Part shown: positions 27,422 to 35,000 of the stretch, in pieces
Layout of the letters: each line of letters opens with the position of its first letter
Position numbering within the stretch: the stretch's first letter is position 1
Assembly (NCBI GenBank): GCA_018241695.1
Contig: JAFEDH010000011.1
Location: forward strand, 62,001-126,000
Origin: Pseudomonadota bacterium
Lineage (GTDB): Bacteria > Pseudomonadota > Gammaproteobacteria > Burkholderiales > Rhodocyclaceae
Reading direction: 5' to 3'
Length of the DNA: 64,000 bases
Position numbers and translations under genes: made by a program
Notes under the pieces: model-generated
What the model was told of the DNA's origin: nothing
The model's database searches: none
The model's input: the letters and a program-made list of their open reading frames with translations, nothing else

Positions 27422-28369
27422 ATGCCAATCTTGTTCTGCAATGTCGGGTGGATGAACCACTACAATGGTATCGACGGTGACTCAATCGAACGGGGTGGCA
27501 AATATAACCAGCACTCAACTGGCCACGAAGTTTGCAACTTCAGCAACAACGCCGGCACTCTTTACGGATATGTCCAACCTACTGGCCAAATCAAGATTGA
27601 AAAATTGGGCGCCGGCAAAAAGGAAGATTTCGCAAGCGGCGTAACCGTTGTATGGACGGCCGGCCCGGAAACCGGGGGAACAGCAGTCGTCGGTTGGTAC
27701 AAGGATGCGACTGTCTATCGTGAAGTTCAGACAATTCCAAAGCCGAGTGCGCTTCAAAAGAAGAATGGTGTTAGCACCTACCGAATCAAGGCACCCGCCG
27801 ACAAGGCGGTACTACTTCCAGTCGAACAACGGGAGCTAATGATTCCGAGAGCCGTGAAAGGCGGAATTGGTCAAAGCAATGTGTGGTTTGCTGACAAGGA
27901 GGAGAGCCAAGAGATTGTTACCCGTGTCCTTGCGCTCATCAATGAAGGTGCAATTCCCGCTCTGCCGGATGTCGATCAAAGTCAGTCCATTCTCGAAGGC
28001 AACCCTCGTCTCGTCGCACATCTTCGGCGTGAGCGCAACTCGGCGATTGTTAAAGCCAAGAAGGAAGCAATCCTCCGTGCAACAGGAAAACTCTGCTGCG
28101 AGGCATGCGGATTCGATTTCAAAGATATGTACGGAGAATTCGGCGATGGGTTTTGCGAAGTCCACCACCTTCAACCATTATCCAAAGCTGATGGTGTGGT
28201 GAAAACAGAATTGGAAGACTTGGCAATTGTTTGCTCGAACTGTCACCGCATCATTCATCGAACCGATCCAATGCTTTCCATTTCAAGTTTGGCGAAGCAT
28301 CTTCGGCGCCAGCACGCCCAACCCATCATTCCACCGGACCTTGCGCATAAAGCCGCGCAAGGCCGGTGA
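27422..28369 (+). CDS. cassette 1: HNH endonuclease with an unnamed N-terminal domain
   Basis: The 315-residue protein starts at the ATG at 27422 behind AGGAG. Residues 1 to about 150 form a domain with the pattern LFCNVGWMNHYNG, GHEVCNFSNNAGTLYGYV and VVGWYKDATVYREVQ; I do not recognise its name. The C-terminal part is an HNH nuclease of the McrA-like zinc type: C226-x2-C229, H248-H249 in CEVHHLQPLS, and C271-x2-C274-H275 in VCSNCHRIIHR. The order, unknown reader domain then HNH, recalls modification-dependent type IV restriction enzymes, so a defence role is plausible but inferred. The last 14 or so codons and the stop lie inside the attC site. Confidence 0.85.
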   Translation: MPILFCNVGWMNHYNGIDGDSIERGGKYNQHSTGHEVCNFSNNAGTLYGYVQPTGQIKIEKLGAGKKEDFASGVTVVWTAGPETGGTAVVGWYKDATVYREVQTIPKPSALQKKNGVSTYRIKAPADKAVLLPVEQRELMIPRAVKGGIGQSNVWFADKEESQEIVTRVLALINEGAIPALPDVDQSQSILEGNPRLVAHLRRERNSAIVKAKKEAILRATGKLCCEACGFDFKDMYGEFGDGFCEVHHLQPLSKADGVVKTELEDLAIVCSNCHRIIHRTDPMLSISSLAKHLRRQHAQPIIPPDLAHKAAQGR

Positions 28370-28384
28370 ATTCAAACGTTAGAC
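28316..28384 (+). other. attC site 1 (end of cassette 1)
   Basis: R'' is GCCCAAC at 28316-28322 and R' is GTTAGAC at 28378-28384. Between them an imperfect hairpin forms from CACCGG-A-CCTTGCGC (28332-28346) and GCGCAAGGCCGGTG (28355-28368), leaving A28338 unpaired. Such an extrahelical base is the known strand-selection feature of folded attC sites. Positions 28326-28381 are identical to 29661-29716 in attC site 3. Confidence 0.88.
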
Positions 28385-28393
28385 CTTTACCCC

Positions 28394-28822
28394 ATGAAAA
28401 ACTTTGCCCTCGGCTTTCTTAGCTGCCTGATTGTTGTTGCTGGTATTGCCATCCCATACTTTTGCCCCCCTGAGCTTTCGCTTGTGTTCAACAGCGTATT
28501 CTGGTCCTCACTGCTAATGCTCGCGAATTCTGGTTTGTTGGTTGGATATCTATATATTCGTGGCGGCTCCTCGCAAGGAACACATTTCTTCTTTGCGCTT
28601 TTGCTAATTCTGTCCGCCTCTCTTATGTATACAGGCTTTGAACAAATTGCTGTCAACACAGCGAAATGGGAGCCTTTAATGCGAACTAACTATCCCACCT
28701 TGTTCATTCTTCTTCCTCAATTCATCAGCTACACGAAAAACATCGTTGCATTTGGATTTGCAGCCCTTGGGGCAAGTGTTGCTGCAAATGTCATTACCGC
28801 CAGGTTCAACCCCAAGGTCTAA
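28394..28822 (+). CDS. cassette 2: small polytopic membrane protein
   Basis: The 142-residue protein has four hydrophobic segments: FALGFLSCLIVVAGIAIPYF, VFWSSLLMLANSGLLVGYLY, FFFALLLILSASLMYTGF and NIVAFGFAALGASVAANVI. I do not recognise a family. Its coding sequence is much more AT-rich than the surrounding chromosome, which fits a foreign cassette gene. The stop codon TAA is inside the R'' core of the following attC. No strong ribosome binding site is visible before the ATG, which lies ten bases after the cassette boundary. Confidence 0.7.
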   Translation: MKNFALGFLSCLIVVAGIAIPYFCPPELSLVFNSVFWSSLLMLANSGLLVGYLYIRGGSSQGTHFFFALLLILSASLMYTGFEQIAVNTAKWEPLMRTNYPTLFILLPQFISYTKNIVAFGFAALGASVAANVITARFNPKV

Positions 28823-28903
28823 CATGGCGCTCAACCTCGCTCCCTTCGGTCGCTGGACGCTGCGCGATAAAGCCGCGCAGCTCCGGTTAGCTCTACGTTC
28901 GGC
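28817..28903 (+). other. attC site 2 (end of cassette 2)
   Basis: R'' is GTCTAAC at 28817-28823 and R' is GTTCGGC at 28897-28903. The inner hairpin uses GCTGCGCG and CGCGCAGC around a TAAAGC-containing loop, the same loop type (ATAAAGCC) as in the other two sites. The arm between is longer, giving 87 bases in all. R' departs from the GTTRRRY consensus at one position, but R'' of the next cassette compensates exactly. Confidence 0.8.
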
Positions 28904-28954
28904 GTCATCAGAAACCGTGGGTGGCTTAGCTGCTGTCGGGTTAATGTCGGGCTG

Positions 28955-28969
28955 CTGTCGTCACGACAG
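28955..28969. promoter_or_regulatory. palindromic operator candidate upstream of the XRE cassette gene
   Basis: CTGTCGT and ACGACAG form a perfect 15-base palindrome with one central base, 53 bases before the start of the XRE-type gene. Further CTGTCG half-sites occur at 28933-28938. XRE regulators usually bind such repeats in their own promoters, so autoregulation is likely; the link is inferred from position. Confidence 0.4.
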
Positions 28970-29022
28970 ATATTGAATTGGGAGAGCATTTCCTCGTCTT
29001 GAACAAACACGAGGAACCTGTC

Positions 29023-29643
29023 ATGAACATGAATATCTCTGGTGAAAACGTCAAACGTCTTCGGCTTGAGCGTGGCTGGACGCAAGAACAACTCGCTGCC
29101 TTGTCGGGAAGAAACGTCCGCACGATCCAGCGCGTTGAAAAGTCCGGCATTTGCGACCTCGAAACCCGCTCAGCCCTCGCGGCCGTATTTCAAGTCGAAG
29201 CAGTCCAACTCGATGGTGCGAAGAAGATTGAACAAGCCAAGGCGCCCGAGGGCGACGATTTTCTCTACTACAGCCGCCTCACCACCGGCAACGAAATCGT
29301 CGACGTTTTCGACGGTTCCCACATGTACCGCTTTTCAAATGAAGATCCGCGCTCTGAAGGTGATGCCGAATACATTGCATGGATCGTCTCTCAAATTCAC
29401 GACTACTCCGAAATCTGGGGTGATATTGAGCCTGGCTCGAAGGTGAAGGCCATCTACGAATTCGGCGAAATGCTGAAGGAAATGGAAGAGAAAGGAATCT
29501 TGCTTTTTGGCCTTCGCACAAAGCGCGCCACCGCGCTTCCCACCCGCGACGGTGCTGGAAAGCCGTTTGATGCAAAGGTGGCAAATTTTCATCTCGCCTA
29601 CGCGGACAGCGAGAAGATCATAGTTCTAAACACTCGCCAGTAA
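29023..29643 (+). CDS. cassette 3: XRE-type helix-turn-helix protein with unknown C-terminal domain
   Basis: The 206-residue protein begins MNMNISGENVKRLRLERGWT. A helix-turn-helix of the XRE type fills residues 1-60 (WTQEQLAALSGRNVRTIQRVEKSG). The C-terminal part, about 120 residues (LLYYSRLTT-like start, then GSHMYRFSNEDPRSEGDAEYI), has no family I can name; it could be a sensor domain. The ATG at 29023 has GAGG nine bases upstream; a second ATG follows at 29029. A palindrome upstream may be its operator. It lies within a complete cassette (28898-29713). Confidence 0.75.
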   Translation: MNMNISGENVKRLRLERGWTQEQLAALSGRNVRTIQRVEKSGICDLETRSALAAVFQVEAVQLDGAKKIEQAKAPEGDDFLYYSRLTTGNEIVDVFDGSHMYRFSNEDPRSEGDAEYIAWIVSQIHDYSEIWGDIEPGSKVKAIYEFGEMLKEMEEKGILLFGLRTKRATALPTRDGAGKPFDAKVANFHLAYADSEKIIVLNTRQ

Positions 29644-29650
29644 TGACGAC

Positions 29651-29719
29651 GCCGAACCCTTCATTCCACCGGACCTTGCGCATAAAGCCGCGCAAGGCCG
29701 GTGAATTCAAACGTTATGC
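29651..29719 (+). other. attC site 3 (end of cassette 3)
   Basis: R'' is GCCGAAC at 29651-29657 and R' is GTTATGC at 29713-29719. The hairpin between the cores is identical to that of attC site 1 over 56 bases, including the single unpaired A. Near-identical attC sites in one array suggest that these cassettes came from the same integron lineage. Confidence 0.88.
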
Positions 29720-29767
29720 GGCAAGGCTGAACCACTTTCATCCCAGCTTGAGACAGGAGCGAACACT

Positions 29768-30430
29768 ATGCGTTGGCCCGATATTGAAGAAATCGCTCAG
29801 TTCGTTCCCCTTCCACAGGGCTATACCCTTGCGCAGCTTGGGGACTCGCAGGTGGCCGAACTTGCCGCGAAGGTTGGAGAGTGGCATCCCGACATCTCGG
29901 TAGGTGCCGGCAGTTGTTTCTTGCGCGAGGACTTCTACCGGGACAAGGTTTTTCTCGCCGGGCAGACCGAACGGGACATCATGGTACTTCTCATCCTCTT
30001 TGAGTCAGAGATGGTTGGGCTGTTTGCGTTTGAACGCGAGCCGGATGCTTTAACCATGTTCGGCAAGCTCCTGATTGTCTCGCCGACTCATCGCAACTCC
30101 AAAGTCGGTATGCACTGCCTGGCCGGAACGGCTGCACTCTCGAAAGCATGCGGCGCGGAGTTCGCCTACACGATGGCAACCTTGAAGATACCCCATGTTC
30201 AGATTGCTCTTGAGCGTGCGGGCTACATGCTCCTGGGCTTTACTCCCGGGTATGACAGAGAGATCGTCGGTAATGGAGAAATCAAGCGCGTATTTGAGGC
30301 GGTGTATGCCAAAGTGCTTGTGGACGACAAGGAAATCCTTCGCCCGCGACCGGAGAACCTGACGCCTGCAGCACGAACCCTCTTTGAGGCACTGTTTCCC
30401 GTCAGTTCCTCCCGCGAGAACGCGGCCTGA
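29768..30430 (+). CDS. GNAT-like acetyltransferase (possible cassette 4)
   Basis: The 220-residue protein starts behind AGGAG at the ATG at 29768. The middle resembles a GNAT fold, with LLIVSPTHRNSKVGMHCLAG as the motif A-like strand and loop, and TLKIPHVQIALERAGYMLLG followed by FTPGYDRE near the C-terminus. Substrate and cofactor are unproven. It follows attC site 3 directly and is more AT-rich than the core genome, so it belongs to the acquired block. No R'' core matching GCATAAC is found after it, so its own attC is lost or degraded. Confidence 0.7.
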   Translation: MRWPDIEEIAQFVPLPQGYTLAQLGDSQVAELAAKVGEWHPDISVGAGSCFLREDFYRDKVFLAGQTERDIMVLLILFESEMVGLFAFEREPDALTMFGKLLIVSPTHRNSKVGMHCLAGTAALSKACGAEFAYTMATLKIPHVQIALERAGYMLLGFTPGYDREIVGNGEIKRVFEAVYAKVLVDDKEILRPRPENLTPAARTLFEALFPVSSSRENAA

Positions 30431-30504
30431 CCTCTCGCTCGATCTCCAGCCCGCTACGATAGGCAACGTAAGCCCGAACTATTGGGCATAGAGTTGTCCC
30501 CGCA

Positions 30505-31185
30505 TTACCTGCGTTCATCCACGACAAACATGCGCGTCGCGGATCGAACCAGAAAGTTTTCCTCGTCGGTGCATAGCTCGGCGAAGCGTGCCGGCTCCTG
30601 AATGGTGGTCATCCCGGCGGCGTAACGGGCGGCATCCTCGAAAAAGATTTCGGTGATGGAATGGAAGCCCAGGGCCTCGGCCTGCTCCTCGGCAAGGTAA
30701 TTGCGCCGGTAGTCCACGATCTGGGGGATCAGGCGCGGCACCAGCGGTCCGTGCTGTTTTTCGTAGTAATCCATGAAAGCCTCCCGGGAGAGACCGGGCT
30801 TGCGCCGGATCAGCGCAAGGGTCTTGAGCCGCGGTGGATGGGCCGGCGCGGGCAGGGCGGAGCGGCCCTCGGTCACTTCGAACATGCGGGTTTTCGGCAC
30901 ATCCTGATAGGCCGCCGCATCGGCCGAGAGGATGGCGTACACCTCGGGGCGGGCCGTGTTCGCCACGGCGGATTCAAAAGTGGCGCGGTCGGGAAAACAC
31001 AGGATGGTGACGGAATCGAAGCCAAGCTGCGCCGCATCCGCTTCGGGCAGGTAGTTACGCCGGTATTCGACAAGGCCCGGCATGTGGCGGCGGATCAGCG
31101 GCACATGGCTGGATTCGTAGTGTTCGATGAATTCGGTCCGGGACAGTCCGGGCCGGGCGGAAATCAATGCGAGCAGCTTGATCAT
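30505..31185 (-). CDS. tandem EthD domain protein
   Basis: The 226-residue protein consists of two similar halves. Each begins with a beta strand and the pattern ISARPGLSRTEFIEHYESSH or IRRKPGLSREAFMDYYEKQH, followed by P-x-x-x-Y-R-R-N-Y-L (MPGLVEYRRNYL and IPQIVDYRRNYL). This is the EthD dimeric alpha/beta barrel fold, here fused in tandem so that one chain could make the barrel. EthD-like proteins are associated with ether and hydrocarbon degradation. The ATG at 31185 has GAGGAG upstream. Confidence 0.85.
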   Translation of the reverse strand: MIKLLALISARPGLSRTEFIEHYESSHVPLIRRHMPGLVEYRRNYLPEADAAQLGFDSVTILCFPDRATFESAVANTARPEVYAILSADAAAYQDVPKTRMFEVTEGRSALPAPAHPPRLKTLALIRRKPGLSREAFMDYYEKQHGPLVPRLIPQIVDYRRNYLAEEQAEALGFHSITEIFFEDAARYAAGMTTIQEPARFAELCTDEENFLVRSATRMFVVDERR

Positions 31186-31254
31186 GGTGTTTCTCCTCAT
31201 ATCTAAGTTTTAAGGTGGTTGCGATCATGCCGCAACACGCCCCCATGCCGCAAG

Positions 31255-32055
31255 CTACAGGCGGCGATGGCGCAGGGCGGGGAGTTGTGTCCGCACTTCG
31301 GCGATGCGCGCCGGATCGAGATCGGCGATCACGATCCCCTCACCCTTGTCCATCCGCGCCAGAATCCGGCCCCAGGGGTCGACAATCATGCTGTTGCCAT
31401 GGGTCATGCGCCCACCCGGATGCAGGCCGCCCTGGGCGGCGGCCAGGACATAGCACTGGTTTTCGACGGCGCGGGCGCGCAGCAGCAGTTCCCAATGGGC
31501 GCGGCCGGTGGTTTCGGTGAACGCCGCCGGCATCACGATCAGATCGAACACTCCAAGGCTCCGGTATAGCTCCGGAAAGCGCAGGTCGTAGCAGATGGAA
31601 AGCGCGACACGGCCAGCCGGAGTCATCACGGCCACGGGCTGGCTCCCCGCCTCGATGGTGGCCGCCTCGTCGTAATACTCCTCGCCCTTGCGAAATCCGA
31701 AGAGATGCATCTTGTCATAGCGGGCGACGCTGCGCCCCTGATCGTCATACACCAGCGTGCTGTTGCGCAGCTTGGCCGGATCGCTGGCCATCAGCGGAAT
31801 CGACCCGGCAACGATCCAGAGCCGCAGTTCCCGCGCCGCGGTGGCGAGAAACTCCTGGATCGGCCCGCTGCCCGGTGCTTCCCGTGCGGTGAGGCGAGCC
31901 GTATCGTCGGCGCCGATGAGCGGGAAATATTCGGGCAGCACGGCCAGCGCGGCGCCGGCGGCGGCGGCTTCCTCCAGCAAGCGACGCGCGGTGGCGAGAT
32001 TGGGCGCCACGGCGGGGCCGGAAATCATCTGCAGGGCGGCGATCCGGGTCGTCAT
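31255..32055 (-). CDS. carbon-nitrogen hydrolase (Nit1-like, nitrilase superfamily)
   Basis: The 266-residue protein has the nitrilase catalytic triad: Glu42 in LPEYFPL, Lys in RYDKMHLFG and Cys in LSICYDLRFPELYR. The Nit subfamily typically hydrolyses deaminated glutathione and other small amides in the cytoplasm. Its ATG overlaps the stop of yhdP (ATGA), so it is translationally coupled. In related genomes tldD often comes next; here an accessory block lies between. Confidence 0.93.
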   Translation of the reverse strand: MTTRIAALQMISGPAVAPNLATARRLLEEAAAAGAALAVLPEYFPLIGADDTARLTAREAPGSGPIQEFLATAARELRLWIVAGSIPLMASDPAKLRNSTLVYDDQGRSVARYDKMHLFGFRKGEEYYDEAATIEAGSQPVAVMTPAGRVALSICYDLRFPELYRSLGVFDLIVMPAAFTETTGRAHWELLLRARAVENQCYVLAAAQGGLHPGGRMTHGNSMIVDPWGRILARMDKGEGIVIADLDPARIAEVRTQLPALRHRRL

Positions 32056-35000
32056 GGCGCGGCGGCCGGTGCTGCCGGAATTTTGGGCACCGCATCCTTT
32101 CCGGGTGCGCCGGATTTTTCCACCCTGGGGTCGGCCCAGGCGCCGGTGATGGTGTATTCGTAGGCGAATATCCTGTCCAGCGGGCCACCGAAGAGCTTGT
32201 TGAAAACCCACGCCGCGGCGCCCGTCGCCGGATTGGCGAGCAGCACGCCGGTGGCTACCGTCTCGCCCAGGGCAGGCTGGATTCGCACCTTCAGATTCTG
32301 GGTTTCGCGCGTCAGATCGACGCTCCCCTGCATCGCCACACGTGCCGCCGGACCCCGGATTTCCAGATCGCGGGTATCCATCACGCCGCGGGAAATGCGC
32401 GCGGTGCCATCGATCGCATCGAAGGCGAAGCCTTCACTGAACACATCGCGGAAATCCAGCGTGATGCGGCGGGGCAGCGACTGCAGGCTGAGAATGCCGA
32501 GCAGGCGCCCCACGCCCGGCTCCAGCTTGTTGAACTGGCCATCCCTGGCCTCGATTTTGAGGCTGCCATCCAGAGTCGGATAATCGATGGAATACGGCGG
32601 CCCTTCCCAGGCGAACGATCCTTCCAGCGTGGCATTGCCGCGCCGCACGGCATCTACGTAACCGATCCGGCCCAGCGTCTTCTCGATGCTCTTCGCCTTG
32701 AGCCGCAGGTCCAGATGCGTATCGGGGCCTTCTCCGCCGGGTCGCCAGCGGCCCTGGGCGTTCAGGTTGCCGTCATCGTTCTGCATGGCGACATTGAAAT
32801 TCCAGTCCCCCGCCTTGTTCTCGGCGGTCAGGCGCACTTCGCCCAGATCGTGGTTGCGGAAATTGAAGTGATCGAAAACCAGATCGATGGCGGGCAATTC
32901 GCTTACCGTGCTGGCAGGCCGTGCCGGTGCGGTGGTCATGGCCGTCTCGGCGGGAGGCAGGCTGAACTGGGCAATGCGGCCGGAGATCCGGCCCGCGCCG
33001 GCGCCGTTCCATTCCAGATGTCCGGTGATTTCCCGGCTGCGTACCTCCGCGCTCCATGGCCCGGCGCGCCGGCTGCCGGTCAGCCGCAGATCATGAATCT
33101 GGCGGCCGAAGGCCACGGCTTCGTCGGCACGCACCTCGATCTGGCCAAGATCGAGGCCGGCACCGTCCTCCTCCGCCTTGCCGCTGTCCTTGCCGCTTGC
33201 GGAAAGGCTGCGCAGCAGATCCAGATCCAGACGCGGCATGTTCAACGCCAGCAACGTCCCCCGTTCCGGCAGGCGCGGCGTGACATCGCCAATCCCCAGC
33301 AGGCCACGCTCCACGACCGGCTTGTCGCCATCGATCCGGCGCAACAGCTGAACATGCAGGGCCTTGCCCCAGGTGAGCTCGATCTGATCCCGGGGGACGG
33401 CCGGCACAGGGGGCGTCCCCGGGCGTGAGCGGCGGACCGGGGGCAACAGTTTCGGATCGGGCGGCTTGCGCTCGAACACCACGGGCCGGGCCTCGGTGGC
33501 CGGCTTGTTGAAAGGCTCCGGCAGGGTGGAAGTCAATCCCTTCAGATCGGAGCTCAGGCGCACGGCGACGTTGCGCTGTTTGACCCGGATCGCACCCGCC
33601 CAGCGTGCAGTGCCGGAGAGATAGTCGAAAACCGGCTGCGGCATCTGCTGGCGCAACTGGGCGACGTTGATCTCGCCCCGGGCATCGACCGCCACGCCCC
33701 CTTCCCGGTCCGTGGCCATGTCCACCTGCGCCGGCCCGCCCAGCATCCGTCCGCGCACCCCTTTGGCCTTCAGGCTGTCGGCGGTGAATTCAATGCGGCC
33801 ACGCACATCCTCCAGGGGCGGCAGGTCGGGGTTGAACTTGATCTTGTCGCCGTCAAAACGATAGCCGCCATTCACCTTTGCATTCTCGAGATGGCGCAAG
33901 GGCAGATGGAGCAACAGATCCAGTTCGCCATTGCCCGTAGCCTTCATGGCCTGGGTGAAATGATCGATCCGCTCGCCCACCGGGCTGTCTTCAATGAACT
34001 GCAAAAAGGCCGCCGTGGCTCCGCCGGCCTTGCCGCTGATCGTCATCAGTTCTTCGGGGGCTTCCAGATCGGCGATTTCCGCCTTGACCCCGGCCAGATT
34101 CGCCCCGGCCATCCGCCCCCGGCTGGCGGTGATGGTCATGCGCGCCCGCTCGAATTCCAGCGTGCCGTCGATGCCGTCGATCTGGGGCCAGCCGGAGGCG
34201 AATTTGAGCGAGGCATCCTTGATCGCCGCCTGGATGCGGAAAATTCCGCTGTTGTCCACGAAAGGGAAATGTGACAGGTCGCCCCTGAGCTTGAGGCTGG
34301 CGCCTTCGGCCTTGCCGCCGAGCAGGGCATCCTTGAGCCAGAGGCGCACATCATCACTCACCACGCCGGGGAGATAACGCCACACCGCGCGGCCATCGGC
34401 GTGGGAAATGCGCGCATCGAGATCGATCTCGCCGCGCCCCGAGAGATGGTGATACGTGCCGGAGGCTTCGCCTTCCGCATCGGCATTGGCAAAGCGGCTG
34501 CGCACCAGGGTCAGGGTCATGTCCTTGCCGTTGCGCTTCCAGCGCCCCTCCGCGGTGAGATGCGTGAACGCCAGCCGCGGCTGGGGGAAAACCGCGGGCA
34601 GTTCGAGCACGGCATCCTTGCCGTCGAACGTGAAATTGCCCCCGGTTTCATCTCCCTCGATGCTGCCCGAAAAACCGCTGAAGCCGGGCTGCTGATCCAG
34701 CGACGCCACGGCCAGCCCCTCGAAGCGGCCGCTGGTGCGGTAATGCTCGAAAGGCTCGTGCCGCCCCTGCCAGGAGAAACGTGGCTGGATGAAGCGGCCC
34801 TGCGGACTGTAGGACTTGAGCCGGGCGCGCATGTCCTCCGTCAGCGGCAGATAGTCTGCGAGGCGGGCCAGCACATGCACATCCAGCTGGTTGGCCGAGA
34901 ATTCGCCTTCCAGCGGCCGCCAGCGCACATGGAAATCGGTGGGCGCCACCGCGATGCCCTCCCGTGTCCGCAAGGAAAGGGCACGGGTGGTGAGGCTGCG

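Larger units (their letters stand above)
27399..29719 (+). mobile_element. integron gene-cassette array without integrase (CALIN)
   Basis: Three attC sites (28316-28384, 28817-28903, 29651-29719) punctuate a run of plus-strand genes with base composition visibly more AT-rich than the core. Cassette boundaries are the G^TT of each R' core: 27399 (GTTGGGC), 28378 (GTTAGAC), 28897 (GTTCGGC) and 29713 (GTTATGC). For each complete cassette the core at its start is the exact reverse complement of the R'' core at its end (GCCCAAC, GTCTAAC, GCCGAAC), as integrase-mediated excision and insertion require. No intI gene lies in the window. The acetyltransferase-like gene after the last attC begins a fourth cassette whose own attC is missing. 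Confidence 0.85.

Noticed and set aside
30431..30504. A fourth attC after the acetyltransferase-like gene
   Set aside because: The R'' core expected for this cassette (GCATAAC) is absent and no hairpin of the attC type was found.
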